Below are positions 1 through 7,576 of a stretch of 64,000 nucleotides of DNA, in pieces. Numbering within the stretch: position 1 is the stretch's first letter; each line of letters begins with the position of its first letter. The position numbers were made by a program, and so were the translations under genes. Under the pieces are notes generated by a model. That model was not told the DNA's origin, made no database searches, and worked only from the letters and a program-made list of their open reading frames with translations. The DNA comes from Saprospiraceae bacterium (GTDB lineage Bacteria > Bacteroidota > Bacteroidia > Chitinophagales > Saprospiraceae): positions 2,169,501-2,233,500 of the forward strand of contig JAHCHX010000001.1 of assembly GCA_026129545.1 (NCBI GenBank). Reading direction: 5' to 3'.

Positions 1-86
1 AATTGGGGCATTTGGCGCCGGGTGTTTATCACATCCGACTTGAATCGCCGCCCAAGAGCGCCATCGGCCCATGGTTGAGACTGTGA
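1..86 (+). CDS. C-terminal end of a T9SS type A cargo protein (partial)
   Basis: The frame open from base 3 runs into the window from the left and stops with TGA at 84-86. It reads about 27 residues containing LAPGVYHIRLE. This resembles the end of the type A Por secretion (T9SS) sorting domain, which usually closes with a leucine-x-proline-glycine-x-tyrosine turn and a short basic beta strand. The cargo part lies outside the window, so the product cannot be named. A chance match in so short a piece is possible. Confidence 0.45.
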   Translation, partial: LGHLAPGVYHIRLESPPKSAIGPWLRL

Positions 87-423
87 GCCCTTGCTCATCC
101 ACCACAAGCCTTTGACTACCGAGCATCAGTAGGAAAGTGTACACGATGGCCACCTCAAACGCCGCTGTTCTCTCGGACTGCTGCGCCCAATAAACAACCT
201 CCGCCCCGCTTGGCCTTCTCACCAAGCAGGGCGGAGATTGTTGCGAAATGCCCCACAAGATTCCTAGTGCCTCGTCCGGTCAATGGCCCGTGAATTGGGG
301 AGTCAAATATTTCCTTCATCAAGGCGTGAGGAGGGCGCAATACGGGATATTGTAACCGACGAGCAACGCAGAGGAAGGAAAAATTGGGCCGCCACATTCA
401 TGGGCCATTGACCGGACGAGGCA
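87..423. other. Intergenic stretch with hairpin and foldback element
   Basis: This stretch lies between the partial cargo gene and the MFS transporter, which converge. It holds a 21-bp-stem hairpin at 193-242 and most of a foldback element at 265-426, both listed separately. No convincing gene was seen. An 80-codon minus-strand frame at 155-397 has no recognisable features. Confidence 0.6.
193..242. terminator. Strong hairpin, possible bidirectional terminator
   Basis: The arms 193-213 and 222-242 are inverted repeats of 21 bp with two mismatches around an 8-base loop; the core is CTCCGCCC paired with GGGCGGAG. It lies downstream of the partial cargo gene and downstream of the converging MFS gene. 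There is no clear T tract on either side, so the terminator role is an inference from position. Confidence 0.4.
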
Positions 424-426
424 CTA
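265..426. repeat. 162-bp foldback element with 31-bp terminal inverted repeats
   Basis: Arm 265-295 and arm 396-426 are inverted copies of 31 bp with one mismatch (left arm begins TAGTGCCTCGTCCGG). The right arm includes the stop codon of the MFS gene at 424-426. The 100 bp between the arms shows no gene. The shape is that of a miniature inverted-repeat element or a long structured 3' end. No target duplication was seen. Confidence 0.6.
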
Positions 427-1650
427 ATGACTCACGCCACCTTCCTTGTTCCGACCGCGCATATAAAACCACAGCGCCCCAAACGCCAGCACCAGAAACA
501 CAGGCAGCAAATTGATGCTGCTCAACACGCTCTGCCCGGCCAACAGCTCAATCTCGTCGGAAGGCAGGCCGCTGGTAGCGAGTGCCGCTTTTTCGGCATC
601 AAGCCTTGGGCCGATGAAAAACGTCTGAAACGCCCAGTTGCCCAACATCCCAACGCCACCCATGAGCGACAGCCCCAGAGCGCCGCTTTTTGGGATGTAC
701 TCGTTGACGAAGCCCAGCATGGTCGGCCAGAAATAGCAAACGCCCACCGCAAAAACCACCGCCGCCGCATAGAGCGCCGGGCCTTCGGTGGTGCGGAGCA
801 AATAAACCCCTGCAACAGACACAATAGCCGAACCCAAGAGAATGCCCGTTGGGTTGAGCCGATGAATGAGCGGCCCGCCAAAATAGCGCCCAACGGCCAT
901 GATGCCATTCACCAAAGCCAGAATCAGCAAGGCATTGGCGCCCGCCTTACCCAACAGTTTGTCAATCCATTGGCCCGTGCTCAACTCGGTGTTGGCCGTG
1001 AAAAACATACACACAGCCATGAAAAGGAACAGTGGCGACAACACCGACTTGAACATATCTGCCGTCGAGACTCCAGACTCCACCCGCTCGGTGCGCGGGA
1101 AATGCTGTCCCCAAAACATCCAGCCGTAGATGAGCGTCGGAATCAGAATCAAAGCCACCTGCCACTGCCAGCCCCAATCCAGTGACTTCATGCCCGCCGC
1201 CAGCAAGGCCCCTATGACCAAGCCGCCGGGAAACCAAACGTGGAATTTGTTGAGCATCACGGTTTTGTTTTTGGGGTACATGGATGCCACGAGCGGGTTG
1301 CACACCGCCTCCACCATACCGTTGGCAAAACCCACCAAAAATGTGGAAATCAACAGCGTCCAAAAATCGCCGGCAAAAATGGTCAGCAGCAGACCGATTA
1401 AGTGTGAGAGAAAGGCGACCCACATCAGTTTTTTCATGCCGAATTGGTCCACCACAAAACCACCCAGTGTGGTAGCCACAGGGAAGCCAAAAAAAGCGAT
1501 GCCCGCAATCCAGCCGAGTTGCGTGTCTGTCAAATTAAACTCTTTCCCCAAGGGCACCAGCATCCCGGCGCGAATGGCAAAAGTCATGGAAGTGACCGTC
1601 AAGGCCATGCAAGAGGCATTGAAAAGTCGGGAAGGGTTGATGTTGCTCAT
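424..1650 (-). CDS. MFS transporter, 12 membrane segments
   Basis: A 408-residue integral membrane protein of the major facilitator superfamily. It shows about twelve hydrophobic segments, and the first loop between segments 2 and 3 carries the MFS-type motif GGFVVDQFGMKK. The general pattern resembles the sugar or nucleoside branch (FucP/NupG-like), but no substrate can be assigned. The start at 1650 (MSNINPSRLF) is preferred over an upstream ATG at 1770, because the extra 40 codons would run through a terminator-like hairpin and lack membrane character. A TACATTTG promoter element lies 42 bp upstream. The gene is alone in its transcription unit, and its stop codon is part of an inverted repeat. 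Confidence 0.85.
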   Translation of the reverse strand: MSNINPSRLFNASCMALTVTSMTFAIRAGMLVPLGKEFNLTDTQLGWIAGIAFFGFPVATTLGGFVVDQFGMKKLMWVAFLSHLIGLLLTIFAGDFWTLLISTFLVGFANGMVEAVCNPLVASMYPKNKTVMLNKFHVWFPGGLVIGALLAAGMKSLDWGWQWQVALILIPTLIYGWMFWGQHFPRTERVESGVSTADMFKSVLSPLFLFMAVCMFFTANTELSTGQWIDKLLGKAGANALLILALVNGIMAVGRYFGGPLIHRLNPTGILLGSAIVSVAGVYLLRTTEGPALYAAAVVFAVGVCYFWPTMLGFVNEYIPKSGALGLSLMGGVGMLGNWAFQTFFIGPRLDAEKAALATSGLPSDEIELLAGQSVLSSINLLPVFLVLAFGALWFYMRGRNKEGGVSH

Positions 1651-1691
1651 GTGTGCGATAAGTTGAATTTCGAATTGAAATGAAGAACGGC

Positions 1692-1699
1692 CAAATGTA
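1692..1699 (-). promoter_or_regulatory. Bacteroidota -7 element of MFS gene
   Basis: Read on the minus strand this is TACATTTG, a full match to TAnnTTTG. It would start transcription near 1685 and give a leader of about 35 nt. No good -33 element is seen because the adjacent upstream DNA is the hairpin at 1701-1736. Confidence 0.45.
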
Positions 1700-1700
1700 G

Positions 1701-1736
1701 AAAAGCCGGAATCGTTTTTGGACGATTCCGGCTTTT
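1701..1736. terminator. Terminator-like hairpin in divergent spacer
   Basis: A perfect 15-bp stem (1701-1715 with 1722-1736, core AAGCCGGAATCGT) with a 6-base loop. T-rich DNA follows on the plus strand. No gene on either strand obviously ends here, since both neighbours start from this spacer. It may be an insulator or a relic. Confidence 0.5.
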
Positions 1737-1975
1737 GCATTTTTAAAATTTTTTTTGAGACAATTTTCAAACACCGCGCTCGGCATTTTGGGTTATGCCT
1801 CTCCGCCCATGAGAGCCATGTTCGGAGAAAAAGAATTGGTGCCGAAGACTATGTTTTTTCAATTTTGTTTAATTTTTACAAAACTCAAACTTAAAAAAGA
1901 TAAACAAAACCAAAGAGCGAGCGTTATGGTCATGTTTTCAAATCAAAACTGTAATTCAAACACACACATTTAAAC

Positions 1976-2923
1976 ATGAAAAACTTAGTTCTTGGCCTTT
2001 TCATCGCATTGAGCGCTGCTACTGTATTCACCGCCTGCAAAGACAACGATGACGACGCGCAGGTGCAGCAAAACATCGTGCAACTCGCGCAAGGCAACAC
2101 CAACCTCAGCACCCTTGTAGCTGCCGTGCAACGCGCCGGTTTGGTGGATGCACTCTCGGCTCCCGGCCCCCTCACCGTGTTTGCACCCACCAACCAAGCC
2201 TTCAACGACCTGCTTGCCGCGCTTGGGTTCTCCAAATTGGAGGATGTGCCCGTGAGCGCATTGCGCGACATTTTGCTCAACCATGTCGTCAGCGGCAATG
2301 TGCGCTCGACCGACCTGACCACTGGCTATGTGAACACCCTGCTCCCGTTTGGCAACTCGACCAACTATCTGAGCAATTATGTGGACCTCACAAGCGGAGT
2401 GAAAGTGGGTGGCTCCAGCGTCACCACTGCCGACGTGGCTGCCTCAAACGGCGTGGTACATATCATTGACAAAGTGATTGTGCCGCCCACGGTGGTGAAT
2501 CAAGCGCTCAACAATCCCAACTTCAGCATCCTCGTGGCCGCCCTCACGCGCTCCGACCTCGGCGTTGACTATGTGAACGTGTTGTCGGGTGCCGGCCCCT
2601 TCACGGTGTTTGCCCCCACCAATGCGGCCTTCGCTGCCCTATTGACCGAGCTCGGCGCAAGCGGTCTCAACGACATTTCTGCTGATGTGCTCAATAAAGT
2701 GCTCCAATACCATGTGGTGAGTGGTGCCAATGTCCGCGCCAGCCAACTCACCAACGGACAGCAAGTGACCACCTTCCAAGGCGGCACCTTCACTATCAAC
2801 TTGACAGGCGGCGCGAAAATCGTGGATGCACAAGGCCGCACTTCCAATATCGTCGTCACCGATGTGCAAAGCGCCAACGGTGTGGTGCACGCTATTGACA
2901 AGGTAATTCTGCCACAACTGTAA
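1976..2923 (+). CDS. Lipoprotein with two fasciclin (FAS1) domains
   Basis: A 315-residue exported lipoprotein. The signal peptide ends in a lipobox with Cys21 (TVFTAC), followed by an Asp-rich stretch (DNDDD). Two FAS1 domains follow at about residues 35-165 and 170-315. Each has the H1 box (TVFAPTNQAF, TVFAPTNAAF) and the H2 box (VVHIIDKVI, VVHAIDKVI). FAS1 domains mediate adhesion to the matrix or to other cells, so a surface or periplasmic adhesion role is inferred. It stands alone, ahead of a hairpin at 2969-3010. Two-FAS1 lipoproteins are common in this phylum. Confidence 0.92.
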   Translation: MKNLVLGLFIALSAATVFTACKDNDDDAQVQQNIVQLAQGNTNLSTLVAAVQRAGLVDALSAPGPLTVFAPTNQAFNDLLAALGFSKLEDVPVSALRDILLNHVVSGNVRSTDLTTGYVNTLLPFGNSTNYLSNYVDLTSGVKVGGSSVTTADVAASNGVVHIIDKVIVPPTVVNQALNNPNFSILVAALTRSDLGVDYVNVLSGAGPFTVFAPTNAAFAALLTELGASGLNDISADVLNKVLQYHVVSGANVRASQLTNGQQVTTFQGGTFTINLTGGAKIVDAQGRTSNIVVTDVQSANGVVHAIDKVILPQL

Positions 2924-2968
2924 AATCCTAACCTGAAACCAGAAAACTTTTATTAAACAAAACAAACG

Positions 2969-3010
2969 AAGAGAGGCGGCCCGCGAAAGAGCGAGGCGGC
3001 CTCTCTTGCT
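2969..3010 (+). terminator. Possible terminator of fasciclin gene
   Basis: A 9-bp stem (AAGAGAGGC at 2969-2977 with 2999-3007) followed by GCTTTATG, 46 bp after the stop codon. The T tract is weak. Confidence 0.4.
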
Positions 3011-3089
3011 TTATGTCCCTACGCTTTTCGGCGGGGCACAAAAAAACCCCGACTCATTACAGCCGGGGCAACAACTAAAAAATTAAGCT

Positions 3090-3140
3090 ATGAAAACAAA
3101 AACTTCTTTTGTCAAAACTGGTGGGGATGCGTCGTTATGA
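3090..3140 (+). CDS. Possible 16-codon peptide
   Basis: ATG at 3090 to TGA at 3138-3140 encodes MKTKTSFVKTGGDASL. A small CCCCG...CGGGG hairpin lies just upstream and a strong terminator lies downstream at 3191. The arrangement could be a leader or small-RNA unit, but the frame is too short for composition to support it and no family is recognised. Confidence 0.15.
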   Translation: MKTKTSFVKTGGDASL

Positions 3141-3190
3141 CGGCAAAAATCCCAAGCGTAACATCTTTCATCGTTTCACGGGGCAAGTGT

Positions 3191-3231
3191 AAAAAGAAAA
3201 TGCCGTCTGTGCAAGACGGCATTTTCTTTTT
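3191..3231. terminator. Bidirectional rho-independent terminator
   Basis: A perfect 18-bp stem (3191-3208 with 3214-3231) with a 5-base loop. The stem carries an A tract on one side and a T tract on the other, so it works on both strands. It would end the rplU-rpmA transcript and any plus-strand transcript from the fasciclin side. Confidence 0.85.
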
Positions 3232-3245
3232 GTCGCAATATAGAC

Positions 3246-3998
3246 TTAATCTGCCACTTCGCGGCCACCTGAAAGCGCCTCTTGGTACGATTTCAATTCG
3301 TCCCAGTTGCCTTCGGCGGCGAGTTTGGCTTGTGCAGGCCAAGTGCTTGGGTCGTGCATTTGATAGCGGGAGCCTGCCGCGTCGAGGATTTCTTTCAAAC
3401 GCTCCACTGGTGCCTCGGCGAGCGCCGACCAAGTGCTTATACCGCCTTCTTTGAGCAGCGACTCGATTTTAGGCCCCACCCCTTCGATGATTTTCAGGTC
3501 ATCGAGCTTGGGCGCTTTTTCCTTTTTGGGCGCTGTGTTTTTTTTCTCAGCGGGCTTCGTTTCCGCTTCGACAATCACTTCGGGTGCTGCTTCGACTACT
3601 GCCACGGGCGCTTCTTCCATCACTGCGGCTTTTTTCGTAGCGGGGGCATCAGCTTGCGCGAGGTCAGAAGGGTTGGGCTTGCTTTTCACGCTGCCGGGTC
3701 TCGGCTTGGTGGGCGGCGGCGGTGTCACGGGCGGCTCTTCTTTCCGGTATGGCTCGATGTTGACAAAGTTGCGGTCTTTTCTGCCGCGTGTAAACACGAC
3801 GATGCCGTCAATGGCTGCGTGCAGTGTGTGGTCGCGCCCCATATAAACATTGTTGCCGGGGTGAAACCTTGTGCCGCGCTGACGCACGAGCACGTTGCCT
3901 GCTACGGCCATTTGGCCGCCGTAGAGTTTTACGCCGAGACGCTTACTTTTACTGTCGCGGCCGTTATCTGAACTACCTACACCTTTTTTGTGTGCCAT
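3246..3998 (-). CDS. rpmA: 50S ribosomal protein L27 with C-terminal HhH domain
   Basis: Residues 1 to about 85 are a complete bacterial L27 ([16 protein letters not shown] start, then [18 protein letters not shown]). L27 lies near the peptidyl transferase centre of the large subunit. Residues about 86-165 are a low-complexity Pro/Ala/Lys/Glu linker. Residues about 168-250 form a helix-hairpin-helix-like domain with [18 protein letters not shown] and a [16 protein letters not shown] tail. The whole protein is 250 residues; L27 is normally 85-95. The tail resembles the one I recall on L21 in other Bacteroidota, but here L21 is short. The gene follows rplU with an 88-bp gap, and a terminator closes the operon. 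Confidence 0.93.
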   Translation of the reverse strand: MAHKKGVGSSDNGRDSKSKRLGVKLYGGQMAVAGNVLVRQRGTRFHPGNNVYMGRDHTLHAAIDGIVVFTRGRKDRNFVNIEPYRKEEPPVTPPPPTKPRPGSVKSKPNPSDLAQADAPATKKAAVMEEAPVAVVEAAPEVIVEAETKPAEKKNTAPKKEKAPKLDDLKIIEGVGPKIESLLKEGGISTWSALAEAPVERLKEILDAAGSRYQMHDPSTWPAQAKLAAEGNWDELKSYQEALSGGREVAD

Positions 3999-4085
3999 GA
4001 TTCAAGAGTGTGATGAATGGTGAATGGATGGTTTGAGGAGTTTGAGGGATTGCCCGGTCAAGCGGAACAGGCGGGGTTTGGGGTG

Positions 4086-4397
4086 TCAGCCGACGATGGA
4101 GTCAATTTGGAGTTTCGTGAACGACTGACGGTGACCATTTTTCTTGCGATAGCCTTTGCGGCGCTTCTTGTGAAACACGATGACTTTATCGCCTTTTACA
4201 TGGCCCAGCACACTGGCGCGAATGCCTGCCCCTGAGATGTTGGGGGTGCCGATAGTGACGCTGCCGTTGTTCTCAATGAGATGCACGGCATCGAAGGAGA
4301 CCTTGTCGCCTTCATTGGCTGCCAGCCGGTGGACGAAGATCTGCTGACCTTCCTCAACTTTGAATTGTTGACCGGCAATGGAAACAATTGCGAACAT
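4086..4397 (-). CDS. rplU: 50S ribosomal protein L21
   Basis: A 103-residue protein starting MFAIVSIAGQQFKVEEG, with the L21 signature toward the C-terminus (KVIVFHKKRRKGYRKKNGHR). L21 binds 23S rRNA in the large subunit. The start at 4397 is chosen because it matches the family's normal N-terminus; an in-frame ATG further upstream at 4571 would add an unrelated 58 residues. It is the first gene of the rplU-rpmA operon, with a good promoter at 4451-4482. It has the usual short length and lacks the long tail that its operon partner carries. Confidence 0.97.
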   Translation of the reverse strand: MFAIVSIAGQQFKVEEGQQIFVHRLAANEGDKVSFDAVHLIENNGSVTIGTPNISGAGIRASVLGHVKGDKVIVFHKKRRKGYRKKNGHRQSFTKLQIDSIVG

Positions 4398-4450
4398 ATT
4401 GAAAATCAAATTTTTGATGAAAAAAGAACACCTTTCCTGAAAAAGGCGGG

Positions 4451-4482
4451 CAAAGGTACTTCGACGAGGCCGAAAAAACAAA
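4451..4482 (-). promoter_or_regulatory. Promoter of rplU-rpmA
   Basis: On the minus strand: TTTG at 4482-4479, a 20-base spacer, then TACCTTTG at 4458-4451. Both match the Bacteroidota -33/-7 consensus. Transcription would start near 4444, about 47 nt before the rplU start codon. Confidence 0.7.
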
Positions 4483-4600
4483 CAGGTTTTAAAGTTCTTT
4501 TGCAATAGGATGCCCCCGATTGGGGAAATCTGGAGCACAGAGGGCGACAACTGCACACTTCCATGCTCCAACTACTTTTTTCTTTTGACCGAAATCGCGC

Positions 4601-5017
4601 TCACTCCACCAAAATCTCTCCGTGCGGCACCGCCCAATTTCGCTCCATCGTGAGCAACACGATGCGGTCGTCCTTTTTGCACGACGGGAGAATTTTTTGA
4701 ATGTCAATCTCCGTGTGCGTTTTGTCCGAGAAAAGCATCAGCGTTTTGCTGCCGCCATCCCGGATGGCGATTTTGAATGGAATTTTTGGGCTGGCCTGTG
4801 GCGCTTTGCCTTCAGACAGAAAGACGGGGCGCAGCGTCAGTTCGCCAGTCGAGGTGGCCGCCAGCACACATTTTCCCTCCGTAGAGTACTCGTTGACAAT
4901 CATGTGGTTGCCTAAAAACGCTGCTGCGCAGTTGTTGAAATCGTTGTCTTGGGCGGTCGCGCTTGTTGCGCCGACGAGCCAGATGCAGGCGATAAGCAAA
5001 GGATGCTGTTTCTTCAT
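4601..5017 (-). CDS. Small exported protein of unknown function
   Basis: A 138-residue protein with a Sec signal peptide (hydrophobic core LLIACIWLVGATSA, likely cleavage after TAQ at residue 23). The mature part has three cysteines (NNCAAAFL, GKCVLAA, PSCKKD) and mixed alpha/beta composition, with no domain I recognise. It is divergent from a membrane-anchored winged-helix regulator and shares with it a 158-bp control region that has back-to-back promoters and a triple direct repeat. It is therefore a likely target, partner or signal for that regulator. This role is inferred from position only. Confidence 0.75.
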   Translation of the reverse strand: MKKQHPLLIACIWLVGATSATAQDNDFNNCAAAFLGNHMIVNEYSTEGKCVLAATSTGELTLRPVFLSEGKAPQASPKIPFKIAIRDGGSKTLMLFSDKTHTEIDIQKILPSCKKDDRIVLLTMERNWAVPHGEILVE

Positions 5018-5069
5018 GTTTTTGAATTCTCTTAGTGAAATGAAAAATAGGGATGATTCGAATCGAATA

Positions 5070-5097
5070 CAAAACTATGTCCGTGCGGAAAGGGCAA
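5070..5097 (-). promoter_or_regulatory. Promoter of the exported protein gene
   Basis: On the minus strand: TTG at 5097-5095, a 17-base spacer, then TAGTTTTG at 5077-5070, a full match to TAnnTTTG. The leader would be about 46 nt. The element faces away from the repeats at 5109-5136. Confidence 0.65.
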
Positions 5098-5108
5098 GGC
5101 TAAACTCT

Positions 5109-5136
5109 TGTAAAACAGTGTAAAAGAAGTGTAAAA
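5109..5136. promoter_or_regulatory. Triple direct repeat, probable operator
   Basis: TGTAAAA occurs three times at 5109-5115, 5119-5125 and 5130-5136, spaced 10 and 11 bp apart. All copies therefore lie on one face of the helix. Direct repeats at this spacing are typical sites for OmpR/PhoB-type winged-helix proteins, and the adjacent gene encodes one. The block sits between two divergent promoters, 6 bp upstream of the -33 element of the regulator gene. Confidence 0.6.
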
Positions 5137-5141
5137 CGTGT

Positions 5142-5170
5142 TTTGGGATGAATCGGCCCTCTTACTTTTG
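5142..5170 (+). promoter_or_regulatory. Promoter of the winged-helix regulator gene
   Basis: TTTG at 5142-5145, a 17-base spacer, then TACTTTTG at 5163-5170. The start codon is at 5176, so transcription would begin at or next to the ATG and the message would be nearly leaderless. Confidence 0.65.
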
Positions 5171-5175
5171 GGGCT

Positions 5176-6096
5176 ATGAGCCGAACATTGAAACTTAGCA
5201 TAGTCTTTCCAACGGTGCTCGTGTTGCTGGTCTTGATGGCTGCGCGTCTGACGTGGCACCTGCCCTCATTCAAGGAAAACGAGCACGAATTTGCAGAACG
5301 TGTTAACCTTGCCCTGCGACAGACCGCTCACCAACTGCTTGTGATTGCGGGCGACAGCATCAGCACCATCGCTCCCGTGCAACGGGTGGGAAAAGGTGCT
5401 TGGCTCGTGCGCTTGGAGCGCGATTTCGACTACGATGGCCTCCCGTCCGTGTTGCAAAAAGCCTTTTCCAATCATCACATCGGGGGAGCGTACAACGTAG
5501 CGGTAGTGGATTGCGAAAAGGGCGAGCTGATGCTGGGTTACTTGTTCAATCCGCTTGAACCAAGCCACGACATTCCCTGCGGAGGACGCAAACAAACGAA
5601 GGGATGCTACAATTTGCGAGTCACCTTTACCGACCCTGCAACCTCGTTTTTCCCGCATGAAAGCGGTTGGGTTTCACTCGCCGCCGTTTTTGCCGCCTTG
5701 CTGATTTTCTCCGCGTATCATTTTTTTATTTTCTTGAAAAAGAAACACTTGGCAACAGAAGTGCCTGCTCCAACATCTTCGCCAAACGGTCAAACGCCCA
5801 TTCGATTTGGCAACTCGACACTCCGGGTGGACAACCAGAAACTTGTATGCAATGGTGTGACGAAAGACCTCACCTACCGCGAAACCAAGTTGCTTCAAAT
5901 GTTTTGCCGACACGCCAATCAGCTGCTCGAACGCGATGTGATTTTGAAATCGGTGTGGGAAGACGAAGGCATCATCGTCGGACGCAGCGTGGATGTGTTT
6001 GTGTCGCGTCTGCGGAAGCTCCTAAAAGAAGACGACACGGTGAAAATCGCCAACGTGCACGGTGTAGGGTATCGGCTGGAAATCAGGGTTGGCTGA
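5176..6096 (+). CDS. Membrane-anchored OmpR-type winged-helix regulator
   Basis: A 306-residue protein. Residues about 7-27 form a first membrane segment. Residues about 28-160 are a predicted periplasmic domain with cysteines at CEKGE, PCGG and KGCYN. A second membrane segment lies at about 164-188 (LAAVFAALLIFSAYHFFIF). The cytoplasmic C-terminus (about 210-306) is an OmpR/PhoB-type winged helix: LTYRETKLLQMFCRHANQLL, then VFVSRLRKLL and the wing NVHGVGYRLE. There is no receiver or kinase domain, so it is a one-component sensor in which the DNA-binding domain sits where a kinase would be. The triple TGTAAAA repeat upstream is the likely operator and implies autoregulation. The ligand is unknown. 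Confidence 0.88.
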   Translation: MSRTLKLSIVFPTVLVLLVLMAARLTWHLPSFKENEHEFAERVNLALRQTAHQLLVIAGDSISTIAPVQRVGKGAWLVRLERDFDYDGLPSVLQKAFSNHHIGGAYNVAVVDCEKGELMLGYLFNPLEPSHDIPCGGRKQTKGCYNLRVTFTDPATSFFPHESGWVSLAAVFAALLIFSAYHFFIFLKKKHLATEVPAPTSSPNGQTPIRFGNSTLRVDNQKLVCNGVTKDLTYRETKLLQMFCRHANQLLERDVILKSVWEDEGIIVGRSVDVFVSRLRKLLKEDDTVKIANVHGVGYRLEIRVG

Positions 6097-6467
6097 GGGG
6101 GATAGCCAAAAACAAAAAAGCCCCCCTCCAACTTGAGGAGAGAGGCCATCCCAAAAACCAATTGTTAAAGACATCTATCGTTCGTCGCCCCAAAGCATCG
6201 GAGCGCGATGTTCGAACACAAAAGCCCGTCCAAAAACCTCGTTCGAGGCTGGAAAGCAACTTTTTGAAAAAACCACTTTGAAAAACAGTGCAAGCGACGA
6301 AGCACGCTATAATGCGCACTCGCACCCCTTTGGTCGCAAGAGCCCTCGCCCTAGCGATTTCTCAACCAAGTGTTGTTCTGGCCACAAATCAAGGGCCGGA
6401 ACAACATTGGTTAACGTGTGCGATGCGCGCACATTCAGAGCTCTTCTTTTTTAAAAATCCTGCTTTT
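6097..6467. other. Intergenic stretch with one imperfect hairpin
   Basis: Between two converging genes. An imperfect hairpin with arms at 6364-6383 and 6394-6412 (about 19 pairs, one bulge, core GTTGTTC) lies downstream of the PorP gene. No T tract follows it. A weak C/G stem occurs just after the regulator stop codon. No gene was seen. Confidence 0.5.
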
Positions 6468-7415
6468 TTATTGATACAAGTCCGAGGTGTCGGTAGAGAC
6501 AGGCTTGGGCGTCTTGCGCGGCAGGTTGAAGGCTGCGGTCAATTCATGCGAGCCTGTGTTGAACTGTTGGAACTTCGAGAACGACACATCGTAGGAGTAA
6601 GCCAATTGCAATGCTTTGTATTTGGTGCCGATGAGGAACCCCACCGAACCGTTGTTGCTGGGGCGATAAGTGAGGCCGGTGATGAGTTTTTCATCGAGAA
6701 AGCGGCCTTGCACGTTCACATCCACTTGGAAGGGCGTATCGCGGATTTGACGGAAAGCCAGCGAGGGCATAATTTTGAAGTTCTGACTTGGCACGTCCAC
6801 GATGTACCCTACTTGGAAAATATAGTGCTCAAACAGAGAAGTCTGCTGCGAGCGCTGGTCAATCGGCACCTCGTCGAGGCGAGCGCGCACGATGTTGGGC
6901 AGCGTGATGCTGACAAAGAAACGCTCGTCGTAGAGGATGTGCGTTCCAGCCGAGGCATCAAAAATTTGCTGGCCGTCGCTCAGGTTTTCCAACACGTCAT
7001 CGTTGGGTTGCACGAGCGGGTTGCCCAGCAGGTCAGGGTTGACGCGGCGGTTGATGAAGTCGGTGGAAAGACCAATGCCGATGCGCGCTTTTTGGATACG
7101 AAAACGGAAGGCATAGTTGAAGTTCAGCTTCACGGTGTTCATATCACCGACTTTTTCAGAGAAAAGCCCGCCACCGAGGGCGAGTTTTTCGCCCACAGGC
7201 CCATGATAGATGGCCGTGAAATTGACTGGTCGGCCTGGGAATCCCGTCCAAGTGGTGCGGGCGTTGCCGAGAAATTGGTGTTCGTCCTCGAAGCCAGTGT
7301 AACCTGGGTTCACCAGAATGGGGAACACTTGGTAGTGCGTGTAAACCGCTTGTTCTTGAGCAAAGGCGGCGATGGTGATAACGCCGAATATGATGGAGAG
7401 TAATGTCTTTTTCAT
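6468..7415 (-). CDS. PorP/SprF family outer-membrane protein
   Basis: A 315-residue protein with a signal peptide (MKKTLLSIIFGVITIAAFAQ). The mature N-terminus QAVYTHYQVFPILVNPGYTG is the typical PorP/SprF start, where the family has QQxxYTQYMFNxxxxNPAYAG. The rest is a beta-barrel pattern with alternating hydrophobic strands. PorP/SprF proteins occur next to large T9SS adhesins; SprF is needed for SprB to reach the surface, and PorP belongs to the secretion machinery. The position just downstream of a giant SprB-repeat gene on the same strand (161-bp gap) suggests that it serves that adhesin. The start at 7415 is preferred because it gives a clean signal peptide. Confidence 0.92.
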   Translation of the reverse strand: MKKTLLSIIFGVITIAAFAQEQAVYTHYQVFPILVNPGYTGFEDEHQFLGNARTTWTGFPGRPVNFTAIYHGPVGEKLALGGGLFSEKVGDMNTVKLNFNYAFRFRIQKARIGIGLSTDFINRRVNPDLLGNPLVQPNDDVLENLSDGQQIFDASAGTHILYDERFFVSITLPNIVRARLDEVPIDQRSQQTSLFEHYIFQVGYIVDVPSQNFKIMPSLAFRQIRDTPFQVDVNVQGRFLDEKLITGLTYRPSNNGSVGFLIGTKYKALQLAYSYDVSFSKFQQFNTGSHELTAAFNLPRKTPKPVSTDTSDLYQ

Positions 7416-7576
7416 CGTAATCGAAAAGTTGGGCGTGAAGGTGGTAAAGGTTGACAAGAGAATGTGTTTCGGCTTGCATTTACCCCGCGGACGGGGCAAG
7501 GTTTCGGATTAGCAGGTTGGTGGCGACGAACACAACGCCAAGCAACCAACCCGCTAACCACTTCTACCTTGAAAAA

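Larger units (their letters stand above)
1651..1975. other. Divergent spacer between MFS and fasciclin genes
   Basis: The stretch holds the promoter element of the MFS gene (1692-1699), a terminator-like hairpin (1701-1736) and an AT-rich region up to the fasciclin gene. No clear promoter pair for the fasciclin gene was found; TATGTTTT near 1847 is one base from the -7 consensus. Confidence 0.5.
2924..3245. other. Intergenic stretch with two hairpins and a tiny ORF
   Basis: Between the fasciclin gene and the 3' end of rpmA. It holds a weak terminator (2969-3010), a short frame of 16 codons (3090-3140) and a strong bidirectional terminator (3191-3231). Nothing else was recognised. Confidence 0.6.

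Noticed and set aside
155..397. 80-codon minus-strand frame between the partial cargo gene and the MFS gene
   Set aside because: It overlaps a hairpin and a foldback arm, has no export signal and no family resemblance, and its composition looks like chance.
6364..6412. Imperfect hairpin as terminator of the PorP/SprF gene
   Set aside because: No T tract follows and the stem has a bulge. It was kept only as part of the spacer description.
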